Notes: generated from the sequence alone by a model not told the origin. DNA of 9,780 nucleotides from an uncultured Clostridia bacterium (GCA_947629215.1 CANRCU010000069.1:1-9780); one strand, 5' to 3'; counted from the stretch's first letter, positions 1-6,344 are shown. A program made the numbers and translations.

Positions 1-323
1 CGGTCGTCACGTATGACAGCGGGAGTATCAAGCTCTACGGGTTCGTCATTTATATAAGCATAGCGTTTGCCTATCTGAAAAACGATATTGTCATTGACCG
101 AAACCTCGTATGTCTTTGCATTCCACCATACATCGGCACCCATGTTTTCGGCAACGGCGCGGACGGGTATCATTACACGGTCGTCCGATATATAGGGTCT
201 TGCATCGTCATAATCATCAAAATTTATTGCCGAACCGTTTATCTTGACCGTAATATCGGCAGCAAAGGCGTTTTGCGCAAAAATCACAGCCATAAACACA
301 GCGGCAGTCATCTTTTTTTTCAT
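1..323 (-). CDS. Secreted copper-amine-oxidase N-terminal (stalk) domain protein, 3' part missing
   Basis: The first 107 residues of a leftward gene that continues past the left edge. Residues 1-22 form a signal peptide: Lys-rich start (MKKK), a hydrophobic core, and an A-F-A-A cleavage region before D23. From about residue 26 the sequence fits the copper amine oxidase N-terminal 'stalk' domain (PF07833 type). It has a 'VKINGSAI' strand, the signature MIPVRAVAENMGADVWWNA at 51-69, then a beta-rich stretch (YEVSVNDN, FQIGKRYAYINDEPVELDTP). In Firmicutes this domain usually sits in secreted or wall-attached proteins, alone or beside a catalytic domain, and has no oxidase activity. What follows it here is outside the window, so the full function is unknown. 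The ATG at 321-323 follows a strong site, AAGGGGGAG, and the gene has its own promoter (372-400). Domain call is firm; biological role is open. Confidence 0.85.
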   Translation of the reverse strand, partial: MKKKMTAAVFMAVIFAQNAFAADITVKINGSAINFDDYDDARPYISDDRVMIPVRAVAENMGADVWWNAKTYEVSVNDNIVFQIGKRYAYINDEPVELDTPAVIRDD

Positions 324-371
324 AGAGCTTCTCCCCCTTGTAAAGTTTACTTGAAATCAGTTCTCTTATTT

Positions 372-400
372 ATATTAGCACTTTAAACATTAAAGGTCAA
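372..400 (-). promoter_or_regulatory. Sigma-A-type promoter for the stalk-domain gene
   Basis: Read leftward, TTGACC (395-400) and TAATAT (372-377) are separated by exactly 17 bases (378-394), close to the vegetative consensus. Transcription would start near 365, giving a leader of about 40 bases before the ATG at 323. The -35 box lies inside the last codons of the upstream ferritin-like gene, so the stalk-domain gene can be expressed separately from it. Inferred from sequence only. Confidence 0.6.
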
Positions 401-767
401 TTATTTTTGTGCATCTTTTCAATTTTAATAATCTTTTTTTCTTATTTGAGTATATATGCTTGTATGGAACACGGTTTTTAAATGATTCAAGCCTTTCTAT
501 ACTTTTGTTTTCGACCTCCACAGCCCACTTTATACCGTCGCCTACGGAGATATTTTTCTCTATATCCCCAAAATCATTGTTTGGCTCAATACCCGCAGTT
601 TTGCAATATCCGAGCAATCTGTTCACACCCATACCGCATTCAAGGGCAATATTTTCAAGCGCCGGCTTTATTTCACCGCTTTCCGCAAGCGTTGAAAGAT
701 ATGCATAAAATAATGCCGAATTTCTTTCATCGTTGATAAGAGCAAGCAAAAATTCTTTTTCATTCAA
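390..767 (-). CDS. Small ferritin-like/rubrerythrin-fold protein, degenerate metal site (hypothetical)
   Basis: About 125 residues, helical, soluble, no signal peptide. The first helix (residues 5-30; E14, then R-N-S-A-L-F-Y-A-Y-L) resembles helix 1 of rubrerythrin/ferritin-like proteins, where the Glu is an iron ligand. The second helix has E43-C-G-M where the family normally has ExxH, and a third has E84/E86. The C-terminal quarter is Lys/Arg-rich (KHIYSNKKKRLLKLK) and lacks the usual second ExxH pair. The fold assignment is therefore tentative and iron binding is doubtful; it could be a scaffold relative or an unrelated helical protein. Start choice: AAGGCGGTG (774-782) is nearly the perfect anti-16S complement and lies 6 bases before a TTG at 765-767. 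The GTG at 774-776 sits inside that site and would add three residues, so it is less likely. No clear promoter was found upstream. Confidence 0.5.
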   Translation of the reverse strand: MNEKEFLLALINDERNSALFYAYLSTLAESGEIKPALENIALECGMGVNRLLGYCKTAGIEPNNDFGDIEKNISVGDGIKWAVEVENKSIERLESFKNRVPYKHIYSNKKKRLLKLKRCTKIIDL

Positions 768-812
768 TCCAAACACCGCCTTATAATTAATAAAAAATTT
801 ATATTGTCGTAC

Positions 813-841
813 TTGATAATTTTGTGTCTATGTTATATAAT
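813..841 (+). promoter_or_regulatory. Sigma-A-type promoter of the nadB-wecB-hflX transcript
   Basis: TTGATA (813-818) and a perfect TATAAT (836-841) are separated by 17 bases (819-835). This is the best rightward promoter in the divergent intergenic region. Transcription would start near 848, leaving an unusually long untranslated leader of about 165 bases before the nadB ATG at 1013. The surrounding DNA is very A+T rich, so a chance match is possible, but both boxes and the spacing are near-ideal. Confidence 0.65.
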
Positions 842-879
842 TATTAATAATAAAAATTTTTTATGTAGATATTTTATCG

Positions 880-1005
880 ACCAAGTAAGACTTCGCCTCT
901 TAGGCGGCGGGAGAATACTGTTACGGTCGGGAACCGTCGATTATGAGTACACAGCGGAGTACAAATATTTTTGACAAAACATTCGGCAGCATTGTCGGGA
1001 AGGGG
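880..1005 (+). promoter_or_regulatory. Candidate structured RNA leader of nadB (unidentified)
   Basis: This stretch between promoter and nadB is richer in G+C than the A+T-rich DNA before it and holds several pairings. ACTTCGC (890-896) can pair with GCGGAGT (954-960), 7 bp with one G-U. Inside that, TACT (916-919) pairs with AGTA (946-949), and ACGGT/ACCGT (923-927/933-937) closes a five-base loop CGGGA. Two alternatives exclude the outer helix: CGCC/GGCG (894-897/903-906, loop TCTTA) and GTAC/GTAC (947-950/959-962). A further weak stem, GACAA/TTGTC (973-977/992-996), ends exactly where the ribosome binding site GGGAAGGGG (997-1005) begins. No intrinsic terminator was seen, so any control would more likely act on translation. 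It does not match the consensus I know for T-box, TPP, FMN, SAM, purine, glycine, lysine, cobalamin, ZTP, fluoride, c-di-GMP or preQ1 elements. Confidence 0.4.
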
Positions 1006-1012
1006 TATAATT

Positions 1013-2500
1013 ATGGCAGATAAAATGATCGATGCGGATATATTGATAATCGGCTCGGGTATAGGCGCATTGAGTGTTGCAGGCAAACTTTGCAAAGAGG
1101 GCAGGCAGATAACCGTTGTGACAAAGGGGCTTGAAAAGGCGTGTAATTCGTCGCTTGCGCAGGGCGGCATATCCGTTGCCCTGTCAAAAGAGGACGATTA
1201 CAGGCTGCATTTTAAGGACACAATGGCAGCAGGCTGTTATCAGAACGACGAAGAAGCCGTTATGACGCTTGTATCCAAAGCGCCGGATATTATAAAAGAA
1301 TTTATAGACACCGGCATGAAGTTTGACACGGACGAAAACGGGGAATTGCAGTTTGGCCGTGAAGCGGCGCACAGCCTTAACCGTGTTATCCACGCAGGCG
1401 GTGATAAAACAGGTCTGCTTGTAGTAGAACAGCTTTTAAGAAACATAAACGAAAACGTCACGATAATGAAAAACGAAATGGCGCTTGATCTGTGTGTAAA
1501 AGACGGCAAATGCAACGGTGTTATCACAAGAGATCCGACAGGCGCGCTCAAACATTACAAAGCCAACCATACCATACTTGCAACGGGGGGCATAGGTCAG
1601 CTTTATCCGTCCACGTCAAACGACACCACGATCACGGGCGACGGTATGGCAATGGCGTACCGAGGCGGCTGTAAACTCAAAAATCTGGAGTTTATACAGT
1701 TCCACCCCACAATGCTCACCATTGACGGCAACGCCTACGGTCTTGTTTCCGAGGCAGTACGAGGCGACGGAGGTATACTTATAAACGAAAACGGGGATAA
1801 AATAATGGAGGGTGTTCACCCCATGAAAGACCTTGCGCCGAGAGATGTGGTTGCAAGAGAGGTCTATGCGCATTATCTTAAAGGCGAAAAAATATATCTT
1901 GATATTTCCGCTATACATGATTTTAAAGAACGTTTCCCTACCGTTACCGAAATATGTGAATCACACGGTGTCGATCTGACAAAAAATCTTATTCCCGTCG
2001 GTCCCGGGGCGCATTTCCATATGGGCGGTGTTGAAGCTACCCCTTGCGGTGTGACCAATATAGACGGTCTGTATGCCGTGGGTGAAGTTGCCTGCACGGG
2101 CGTTCACGGCGCAAACAGACTTGCAAGCAATTCTCTTTTGGAAGGCATCGTTTTCGGTAAACTGCTTGCGGAGCATATTCTTGAAATCGAGAGAAAAGCG
2201 CCCGATTTTGAATATATCATGCCCGAACATACCGTTGATATTCTGCCCGAAAAATCGGAAATACAAAATAAAATGATGGAATTTGTCGGTATTGTTCGTC
2301 ACAGGTCACATATGGGCGAAATACTTAACTGGTTTGAGCAATTCATACCTAAGGGCTGTGATACCTTTGCTGCGCTCGACCTTACAAAGACCACAAACGA
2401 ACAAATAGAGGTATACAATATGCTTACGGCAGGGTATCTTATAGCAAAAGCCGCAATGGATCGCAGCGAAAGCATAGGCGCACACTATATTGTGGACTGA
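1013..2500 (+). CDS. nadB: L-aspartate oxidase (de novo NAD synthesis)
   Basis: FAD enzyme oxidising L-aspartate to iminoaspartate, which NadA condenses with dihydroxyacetone phosphate to quinolinate; cytoplasmic. 495 residues, slightly short for the family because the C-terminal helical domain is compact. The FAD-binding loop is IIGSGIGALS (12-21), followed by the family signature SSLAQGGISVAL (46-57), R-x-x-H-x-G-G-D-x-T-G near 124-134, LATGGIGQLY (189-198) and FIQFHPT (227-233). Residues aligned by motif with the E. coli active site are H231, S246-E247-R250, R277 (APRDVVAR), H334 (GAHFHMGG) and R369 in GVHGANRLASNSLLE (363-377). Near the end, SESIG replaces the usual ESRG. The ATG at 1013 is chosen because AAGGGG lies 7 bases upstream; the frame stays open to a TTG at 971 that has no such site. 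The usual partners nadA and nadC are not adjacent; wecB follows after 62 bases. The NadB versus fumarate reductase choice rests on the HGANRLASNSLLE context and overall length. Confidence 0.93.
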   Translation: MADKMIDADILIIGSGIGALSVAGKLCKEGRQITVVTKGLEKACNSSLAQGGISVALSKEDDYRLHFKDTMAAGCYQNDEEAVMTLVSKAPDIIKEFIDTGMKFDTDENGELQFGREAAHSLNRVIHAGGDKTGLLVVEQLLRNINENVTIMKNEMALDLCVKDGKCNGVITRDPTGALKHYKANHTILATGGIGQLYPSTSNDTTITGDGMAMAYRGGCKLKNLEFIQFHPTMLTIDGNAYGLVSEAVRGDGGILINENGDKIMEGVHPMKDLAPRDVVAREVYAHYLKGEKIYLDISAIHDFKERFPTVTEICESHGVDLTKNLIPVGPGAHFHMGGVEATPCGVTNIDGLYAVGEVACTGVHGANRLASNSLLEGIVFGKLLAEHILEIERKAPDFEYIMPEHTVDILPEKSEIQNKMMEFVGIVRHRSHMGEILNWFEQFIPKGCDTFAALDLTKTTNEQIEVYNMLTAGYLIAKAAMDRSESIGAHYIVD

Positions 2501-2562
2501 CACACGGCAACCGTTTATAAAAACAGGCAAATATTATTAATATAATTTTCAGAGGTGTAATT

Positions 2563-3708
2563 ATGGAAAAAATCAAAGTTATGAGCATTTTCGGCACACG
2601 TCCCGAGGCGACCAAAATGGCGCCGCTCATCAATGCAATGAAAAACAACAAGGACTTCGATCAGATAGTTTGCGTTACTGCGCAGCACCGTGAGATGTTG
2701 GATCAGGTACTGGAAATATTTGACATCAAGCCTTACTATGACCTTAATATCATGACGCCGCGTCAGACGCTTACACAAATAACCACAAAGGCGCTGACCG
2801 GGCTTGAAGACGTTATGGAACAGGCAAGACCCGATCTTGTGCTTGTACACGGCGACACAACAACGACATTTGCAGCCGCTCTTGCAGCATTTTACAGCAA
2901 TGTAAAACTCGGTCATGTGGAAGCGGGGCTTAGAACATATGACAAATGGCAGCCCTTCCCCGAAGAAATGAACCGTCGGCTCACGGGTGCGTTGGCAGAC
3001 CTGCATTTTGCGCCTACTAAGCTTGCAAAAGAACATTTATTAAAAGAAAATATAGACCCCGAAAATATCTTTATTACGGGTAATACGGCTGTTGACTGCT
3101 TAAAGACCACTATCAAAGACGAATTTACCTTTGACGAACCCTGCCTTAACGAGATAGATTACAAAAATAAACGTGTTATAACAATGACGGCTCATCGCCG
3201 CGAAAATTTAGGCGAACCGCTTAAAAATATCTGCAATGCCGTACTTGATGTAGTCAATAAGTATGAAGATGTCGAAGTGGTCTATGCCGTACATTTCAAT
3301 CCGGCAGTAAGGGAAGTCGCATACGGTATACTTGGCGATCACCCGCGTGTTCATCTTATTGACCCCGTTGATATTGAAAATATGCATAACCTTATGAGCC
3401 GCAGTTATCTTGTGCTTACGGACAGCGGCGGATTGCAGGAGGAAGTACCGTCTATGGGCAAGCCCGTGCTTGTGCTGAGGAATGTGACGGAACGTCCCGA
3501 AGGCGTTGAAGCAGGCACATTGAAACTTGCAGGCGTTGAACGAAAGAATATTTTTGATATGACTTGTCAATTGCTTGACGATAAAGAAGAATATAACAAA
3601 ATGGTTGCTGCCAAAAACCCGTTCGGCGACGGATTTGCAGCCGAAAGGATAGTCGAGGCTATTCGCTATTATTTCGGTTTCCGCAAAGACCGTCCAAAAG
3701 ACTATTGA
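2563..3708 (+). CDS. wecB: UDP-N-acetylglucosamine 2-epimerase, non-hydrolysing
   Basis: Interconverts UDP-GlcNAc and UDP-ManNAc in the cytoplasm, supplying ManNAc for teichoic-acid linkage units or other surface polymers; the Gram-positive name is mnaA. 381 residues, the full family length, in two Rossmann-like (GT-B fold) halves. Family signatures in order: FGTRPEATKMAPL (10-22, with R13 and K18), TAQHREMLDQVLEIF (39-53), HGDTTTTFA (96-104, D98), GHVEAGLRT (118-125, E120), FPEEMNRRL (132-140), TGNTAVDCL (172-180), MTAHRRENLG (208-217, H211), LTDSGGLQEE (285-294) and NVTERPEGVEAG (307-318). These cover the catalytic Asp/Glu/His set and the UDP-binding loop. The start ATG follows AGAGGTG. No other surface-polysaccharide gene is nearby, so the polymer it serves cannot be told from context. 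hflX begins 12 bases after its stop, indicating one transcript. Confidence 0.95.
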   Translation: MEKIKVMSIFGTRPEATKMAPLINAMKNNKDFDQIVCVTAQHREMLDQVLEIFDIKPYYDLNIMTPRQTLTQITTKALTGLEDVMEQARPDLVLVHGDTTTTFAAALAAFYSNVKLGHVEAGLRTYDKWQPFPEEMNRRLTGALADLHFAPTKLAKEHLLKENIDPENIFITGNTAVDCLKTTIKDEFTFDEPCLNEIDYKNKRVITMTAHRRENLGEPLKNICNAVLDVVNKYEDVEVVYAVHFNPAVREVAYGILGDHPRVHLIDPVDIENMHNLMSRSYLVLTDSGGLQEEVPSMGKPVLVLRNVTERPEGVEAGTLKLAGVERKNIFDMTCQLLDDKEEYNKMVAAKNPFGDGFAAERIVEAIRYYFGFRKDRPKDY

Positions 3709-3720
3709 TAGGGAGAAATT

Positions 3721-4980
3721 ATGCTTTATCCGACCGAAAAAAACAAAGAACGAGTTATTCTTGTGGCTGTGGACAACGGTCAGAACGAATTTGATACGGA
3801 AAACTGCCTTGACGAGCTGGAAGAGCTTGCAAAGACCGCAGGCGCGGAAGTTGTGGGCAGAATGATACAAAACCGCGAAGCTGTTCACCGCGGACACTAT
3901 CTCGGAAAAGGTAAAATAGAAGAATTAAAAAATTATATCTCTGCGACCGATGCAACGGGCATAATCTGCGACGACGAGCTTAGCCCTAATCAGATACGCA
4001 ATATGTCCGAAATGCTCGACACCAAAATAATGAACCGTACTCTGCTTATTCTGGACATTTTTGCGCAGCGCGCCAAATCGGCTGAAGGCAAATTACAGGT
4101 TGAACTTGCGCAGTTGAGATATAATTCTTCTCATCTTGTCGGGCAGTATAAATATATGAGCAGGCTCGGCGGCGGCATAGGAACGCGCGGTCCCGGCGAA
4201 ACAAAACTTGAGATAGACAGAAGAAATATAGATAACCGTATTTCGGAGCTGAACAGGGAATTAAAAGAGATCCGCCGTCACCGTGATGTTATGCGTGAAA
4301 AGCGCAGTACAAGCGGTATACCAACGGTTGCGCTGGTAGGGTATACAAATGCGGGCAAATCAACGCTTTTGAATACTCTTACCGGCTCGGATATTCTTGC
4401 GGAAGATAAACTGTTTGCAACGCTTGATACCACTACACGCCGCAAGACCCTTGACAGCGGTATAGAGTATCTTTTTACCGATACCGTCGGGTTTATACAA
4501 AAACTTCCGCACGGGCTTATAAACGCCTTTCGTGCCACATTGGAGGAAGCGTCGTTCGCTCACATTCTTATACACGTTTTGGATGTTTCAAACCCAAGAC
4601 ATGACGAACAGATGAAGGTTGTTTATCAGACTCTTGACAAGCTGAACTGTGGTGATAAGCCCGTTATAACGGTATATAACAAGATCGATAAAGAAAATGT
4701 CGAAAAGCCCTTACCGTCAGACCCACGGGCAATAGCGACTATCCCTGTTTCCGCAAAATACGGTACAGGGCTTGACAAATTGTGCGCGGCGCTTGACGAT
4801 TGGCTAAGAACTCAAAAAAAATGCATGGAAATAATTATACCGTACAATGAAGGCAGCATGGTAGAGCTTATACACGGAAATTGCGAGATAATAGAAAATG
4901 ACTGCCGCGAAAACGGTTACTATTTCAAAATTTATGCAAACGACGAAATGGAAAACAGATTAAAAAAATATTCGGTATAA
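3721..4980 (+). CDS. hflX: HflX GTPase (ribosome-associated, splitting/rescue)
   Basis: GTPase of the Obg-HflX superfamily. Known family members bind the 50S subunit and split stalled or hibernating ribosomes, especially after heat or antibiotic stress. 419 residues. The N-terminal HflX domain spans about 10-165 and has the signatures GRMIQNREAVHRGHYLGKGK (46-65), DDELSPNQIRN (84-94), LDIFAQRAKSAEGKLQVELA (111-130) and RLGGGIGTRGPGETKLEIDR (148-167). A coiled linker (about 170-195) follows. The G domain shows G1 GYTNAGKST (207-215), G2 region LFATLDTTTRR (231-241), G3 DTVGF (254-258), G4 NKID (320-323) and G5 SAK (344-346). A short C-terminal domain completes it. The ATG follows AGGGAG by 5 bases and lies 12 bases after the wecB stop, so the two are probably co-transcribed. 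All nucleotide-binding motifs are intact. No hfq or hflKC neighbours are present, as is usual in Firmicutes. Confidence 0.96.
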   Translation: MLYPTEKNKERVILVAVDNGQNEFDTENCLDELEELAKTAGAEVVGRMIQNREAVHRGHYLGKGKIEELKNYISATDATGIICDDELSPNQIRNMSEMLDTKIMNRTLLILDIFAQRAKSAEGKLQVELAQLRYNSSHLVGQYKYMSRLGGGIGTRGPGETKLEIDRRNIDNRISELNRELKEIRRHRDVMREKRSTSGIPTVALVGYTNAGKSTLLNTLTGSDILAEDKLFATLDTTTRRKTLDSGIEYLFTDTVGFIQKLPHGLINAFRATLEEASFAHILIHVLDVSNPRHDEQMKVVYQTLDKLNCGDKPVITVYNKIDKENVEKPLPSDPRAIATIPVSAKYGTGLDKLCAALDDWLRTQKKCMEIIIPYNEGSMVELIHGNCEIIENDCRENGYYFKIYANDEMENRLKKYSV

Positions 4981-5003
4981 CATATAAAAACCGACCTGAT
5001 CAT

Positions 5004-5528
5004 ATGAGCAAGAAAAAATCCATAAAATTTATAACAGCGTTAATTATAGTTTTATTTGCAGCGTACTATATTGTCGGTCAAACGCTTGGCGTATTTAACA
5101 AAACTTCCATGCAAAATGCAGAAGGACATTCTTCCGAAATAATTAATGCTTACGGTATTATATTACCCGATAATACTCAGGTAAAAGAATTGAATTTTTA
5201 TCACTCCGGGAAAACTCATTATTGCGTTGCTAAAATTGAATACACCGATATTGATAAAATTATAAAATTAAACCAATTCAACACCAAAACCGTAAATGCC
5301 GAAACTCCAAACGAAATTGACTATGTTTTGATAGATAAATATTCCGAATTAAAAAAATTAAAATTTGCCTTATATGAAAATCGGCGTTTTCTTCCGCAAA
5401 AATGGTCAGTTACTCTGTTTTATGATAAAAAATATATATATCTTTCGGTTGATCTGGAAGGTCCTTTCGGTACAGAGCTTCAGCATTTATTTCAAAAGGC
5501 GGAAAAAGATGGTCTTTTGACCGGGTGA
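5004..5528 (+). CDS. Hypothetical single-span membrane-anchored protein
   Basis: 174 residues; family not recognised. A Lys-rich start (MSKKKSIK) and a hydrophobic stretch at about 9-29 (ITALIIVLFAAYYIVGQTLG) suggest an uncleaved N-terminal anchor with the rest outside the cell. The remainder (about 45-174) is mixed alpha/beta, polar, with aromatic-rich strands (VTLFYDKKYIYLSVDLEG, 136-153) and a single Cys at 74. The gene is visibly richer in A+T than nadB, wecB, hflX and leuS and uses more AAA, ATT and TTA codons, consistent with later acquisition or relaxed selection. It begins 23 bases after the hflX stop, and the sequence before the ATG (GACCTGATC) has no convincing ribosome binding site, so translation may be weak or coupled to hflX. 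The next internal ATG would lose the membrane segment. Probably forms a pair with the next gene, 46 bases downstream. Confidence 0.6.
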   Translation: MSKKKSIKFITALIIVLFAAYYIVGQTLGVFNKTSMQNAEGHSSEIINAYGIILPDNTQVKELNFYHSGKTHYCVAKIEYTDIDKIIKLNQFNTKTVNAETPNEIDYVLIDKYSELKKLKFALYENRRFLPQKWSVTLFYDKKYIYLSVDLEGPFGTELQHLFQKAEKDGLLTG

Positions 5529-5537
5529 TGTAATCAA

Positions 5538-5559
5538 AATACTTTAACTCAACAGTAAA
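5538..5559 (+). repeat. Direct repeat, left copy (AATACTTTAACTCAACA plus GTAAA)
   Basis: AATACTTTAACTCAACA (5538-5554) followed at once by GTAAA. It recurs as AATATTTTAACTCAACA at 6068-6084, 16 of 17 bases identical. The copies bracket the membrane-protein gene at 5575-6093. This copy lies between the two hypothetical genes, upstream of the AGAGGT ribosome binding site. Confidence 0.6.
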
Positions 5560-5574
5560 TCAGAGGTAAAATCA

Positions 5575-6093
5575 ATGGAATTACTAAGCATAAAAGATAT
5601 TTATTCCGAATACAAGAAAAATAAACAGGTATGCTTCCAATTTGATTATACAGGCAATATTTCGGATTTTATAGCGGGATTCAAAAAAATTACAGAAAAA
5701 GAAGAAGGATATACTCTAAAATATAAAGAGCAAAGAAATAAACTTGTAATCGGTAACTATTTATTGGATAGAGGAACCTGGGGAATATCCTTTATTGCAA
5801 AAATCAAATATGAACCGGGCAATATACAAATAAACGGAGCTTGGACCAATAACAATATTGAAAGTTATTTGTTTGTATTTATGGCAGTATTTGTACTTTT
5901 CTTCATTTCAAATGTTTTTGGATTTTTTAAAGCAACGAGTACGCTTAATGACATATTATTTTCCCTTTTTTATTCTTTAGGCGGTATATTATGTATTTAC
6001 CACTCCCTTTTATGCAGAACAAATTTTAAAAAGGCTGTGTTAAAAAAGATAACATCGAACCTGGAAGAATATTTTAACTCAACACAACAGTAA
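5575..6093 (+). CDS. Hypothetical protein with two C-terminal transmembrane helices
   Basis: 172 residues; family not recognised. A polar domain (about 1-95) comes first, with no signal peptide and two small beta-rich parts (CFQFDYTGNI, 20-29; WGISFIAKIKYEPGNIQING, 69-88). Two hydrophobic helices follow, at about 98-118 (SYLFVFMAVFVLFFISNVFGFF region) and 124-147 (LNDILFSLFYSLGGILCIYH). A short basic tail (FKKAVLKKITSNLEEYFNSTQQ region) ends it. The two spans form a hairpin with both ends on the same side, probably the cytoplasm. A proper site, AGAGGT, lies 7 bases before the ATG. Like the preceding gene it is A+T rich and rich in Lys, Ile and Asn. The last 25 or so bases form the right copy of a direct repeat whose left copy lies just before the gene. 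A membrane-protein pair with 5004-5528 is plausible from position only. Confidence 0.62.
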   Translation: MELLSIKDIYSEYKKNKQVCFQFDYTGNISDFIAGFKKITEKEEGYTLKYKEQRNKLVIGNYLLDRGTWGISFIAKIKYEPGNIQINGAWTNNNIESYLFVFMAVFVLFFISNVFGFFKATSTLNDILFSLFYSLGGILCIYHSLLCRTNFKKAVLKKITSNLEEYFNSTQQ

Positions 6094-6094
6094 A
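6068..6094 (+). repeat. Direct repeat, right copy, inside the 3' end of the 5575-6093 gene
   Basis: AATATTTTAACTCAACA (6068-6084), then an extra CAACA (6085-6089), then GTAAA (6090-6094). Compared with the left copy at 5538-5559 there is one substitution and one 5-base insertion that looks like a tandem slip of CAACA. It encodes the last residues (EYFNSTQQ) and the stop codon. Confidence 0.6.
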
Positions 6095-6210
6095 ATATTT
6101 TTTCAAATTGAAGAAACAGGATGGGCTGCCGCAAAACTGAACTATTTGATAAAAAATAAATTTTTAGATTAAGGTTACTTGCAAAATCTTTTATGTAACT
6201 TTGGCGTCGT

Positions 6211-6238
6211 CAGCGTAAAACCCAAAGGGTTTTAGCGA
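6211..6238. repeat. 28-base hairpin unit A (CAGCGT-stem-TTAGCGA)
   Basis: Flanks CAGCGT and TAGCGA enclose AAAACCC-AAA-GGGTTTT, a perfect 7-bp stem with a three-base loop. Same length and flanks as unit B at 6345-6372, but a different stem sequence. Confidence 0.6.
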
Positions 6239-6301
6239 CACCGCAGGCAGACTAATATCCGCAGGCGGAATTTAATTTCTATGCACCGCAAAAAAGTAAT
6301 G

Positions 6302-6329
6302 CAGACGCACGTAGTGCGGCTTTTAGCGA
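6302..6329. repeat. 28-base related unit (CAGACG...TTTTAGCGA)
   Basis: Begins with CAG and ends with TTTTAGCGA like unit A, and is also 28 bases long. Its stem CGCAC-GTA-GTGCG (6306-6318) is shifted toward the left flank, so it is a diverged or rearranged relative of units A and B. Confidence 0.35.
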
Positions 6330-6344
6330 GGAAAAGAGCGGGTC

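Noticed and set aside
921..940. T-box-like core in the nadB leader (resembles GGTGGNACC)
   Set aside because: The sequence CGGTCGGGAACCGTCG lacks the conserved T-box core and there is no following terminator; nadB is also not a typical T-box target.
971..1011. TTGACA (971-976) and TATAAT (1006-1011) as a promoter for nadB
   Set aside because: The spacer is 29 bases, far from 17, and the TATAAT lies between the ribosome binding site and the start codon, so a transcript from it would lack the site.
971..1012. Upstream TTG start extending NadB by 14 residues
   Set aside because: No ribosome binding site precedes it, while AAGGGG lies at ideal distance before the ATG at 1013, and family alignments begin just before the FAD-binding loop.
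2541..2546. Perfect TATAAT upstream of wecB as an internal promoter
   Set aside because: The position 17 bases upstream holds TAAAAA, with no -35 match or extended -10; co-transcription with nadB is simpler.
3208..3897. 229-codon open frame on the minus strand within wecB/hflX
   Set aside because: It is a shadow of two well-identified genes on the other strand, is rich in Phe/His/Cys as antisense frames are, and has no start signal.
6121..6159. 12-codon mini-ORF (MGCRKTELFDKK) in the hairpin-rich region
   Set aside because: AGG directly abuts the ATG without spacing, and such a short frame is expected by chance; no supporting signal.
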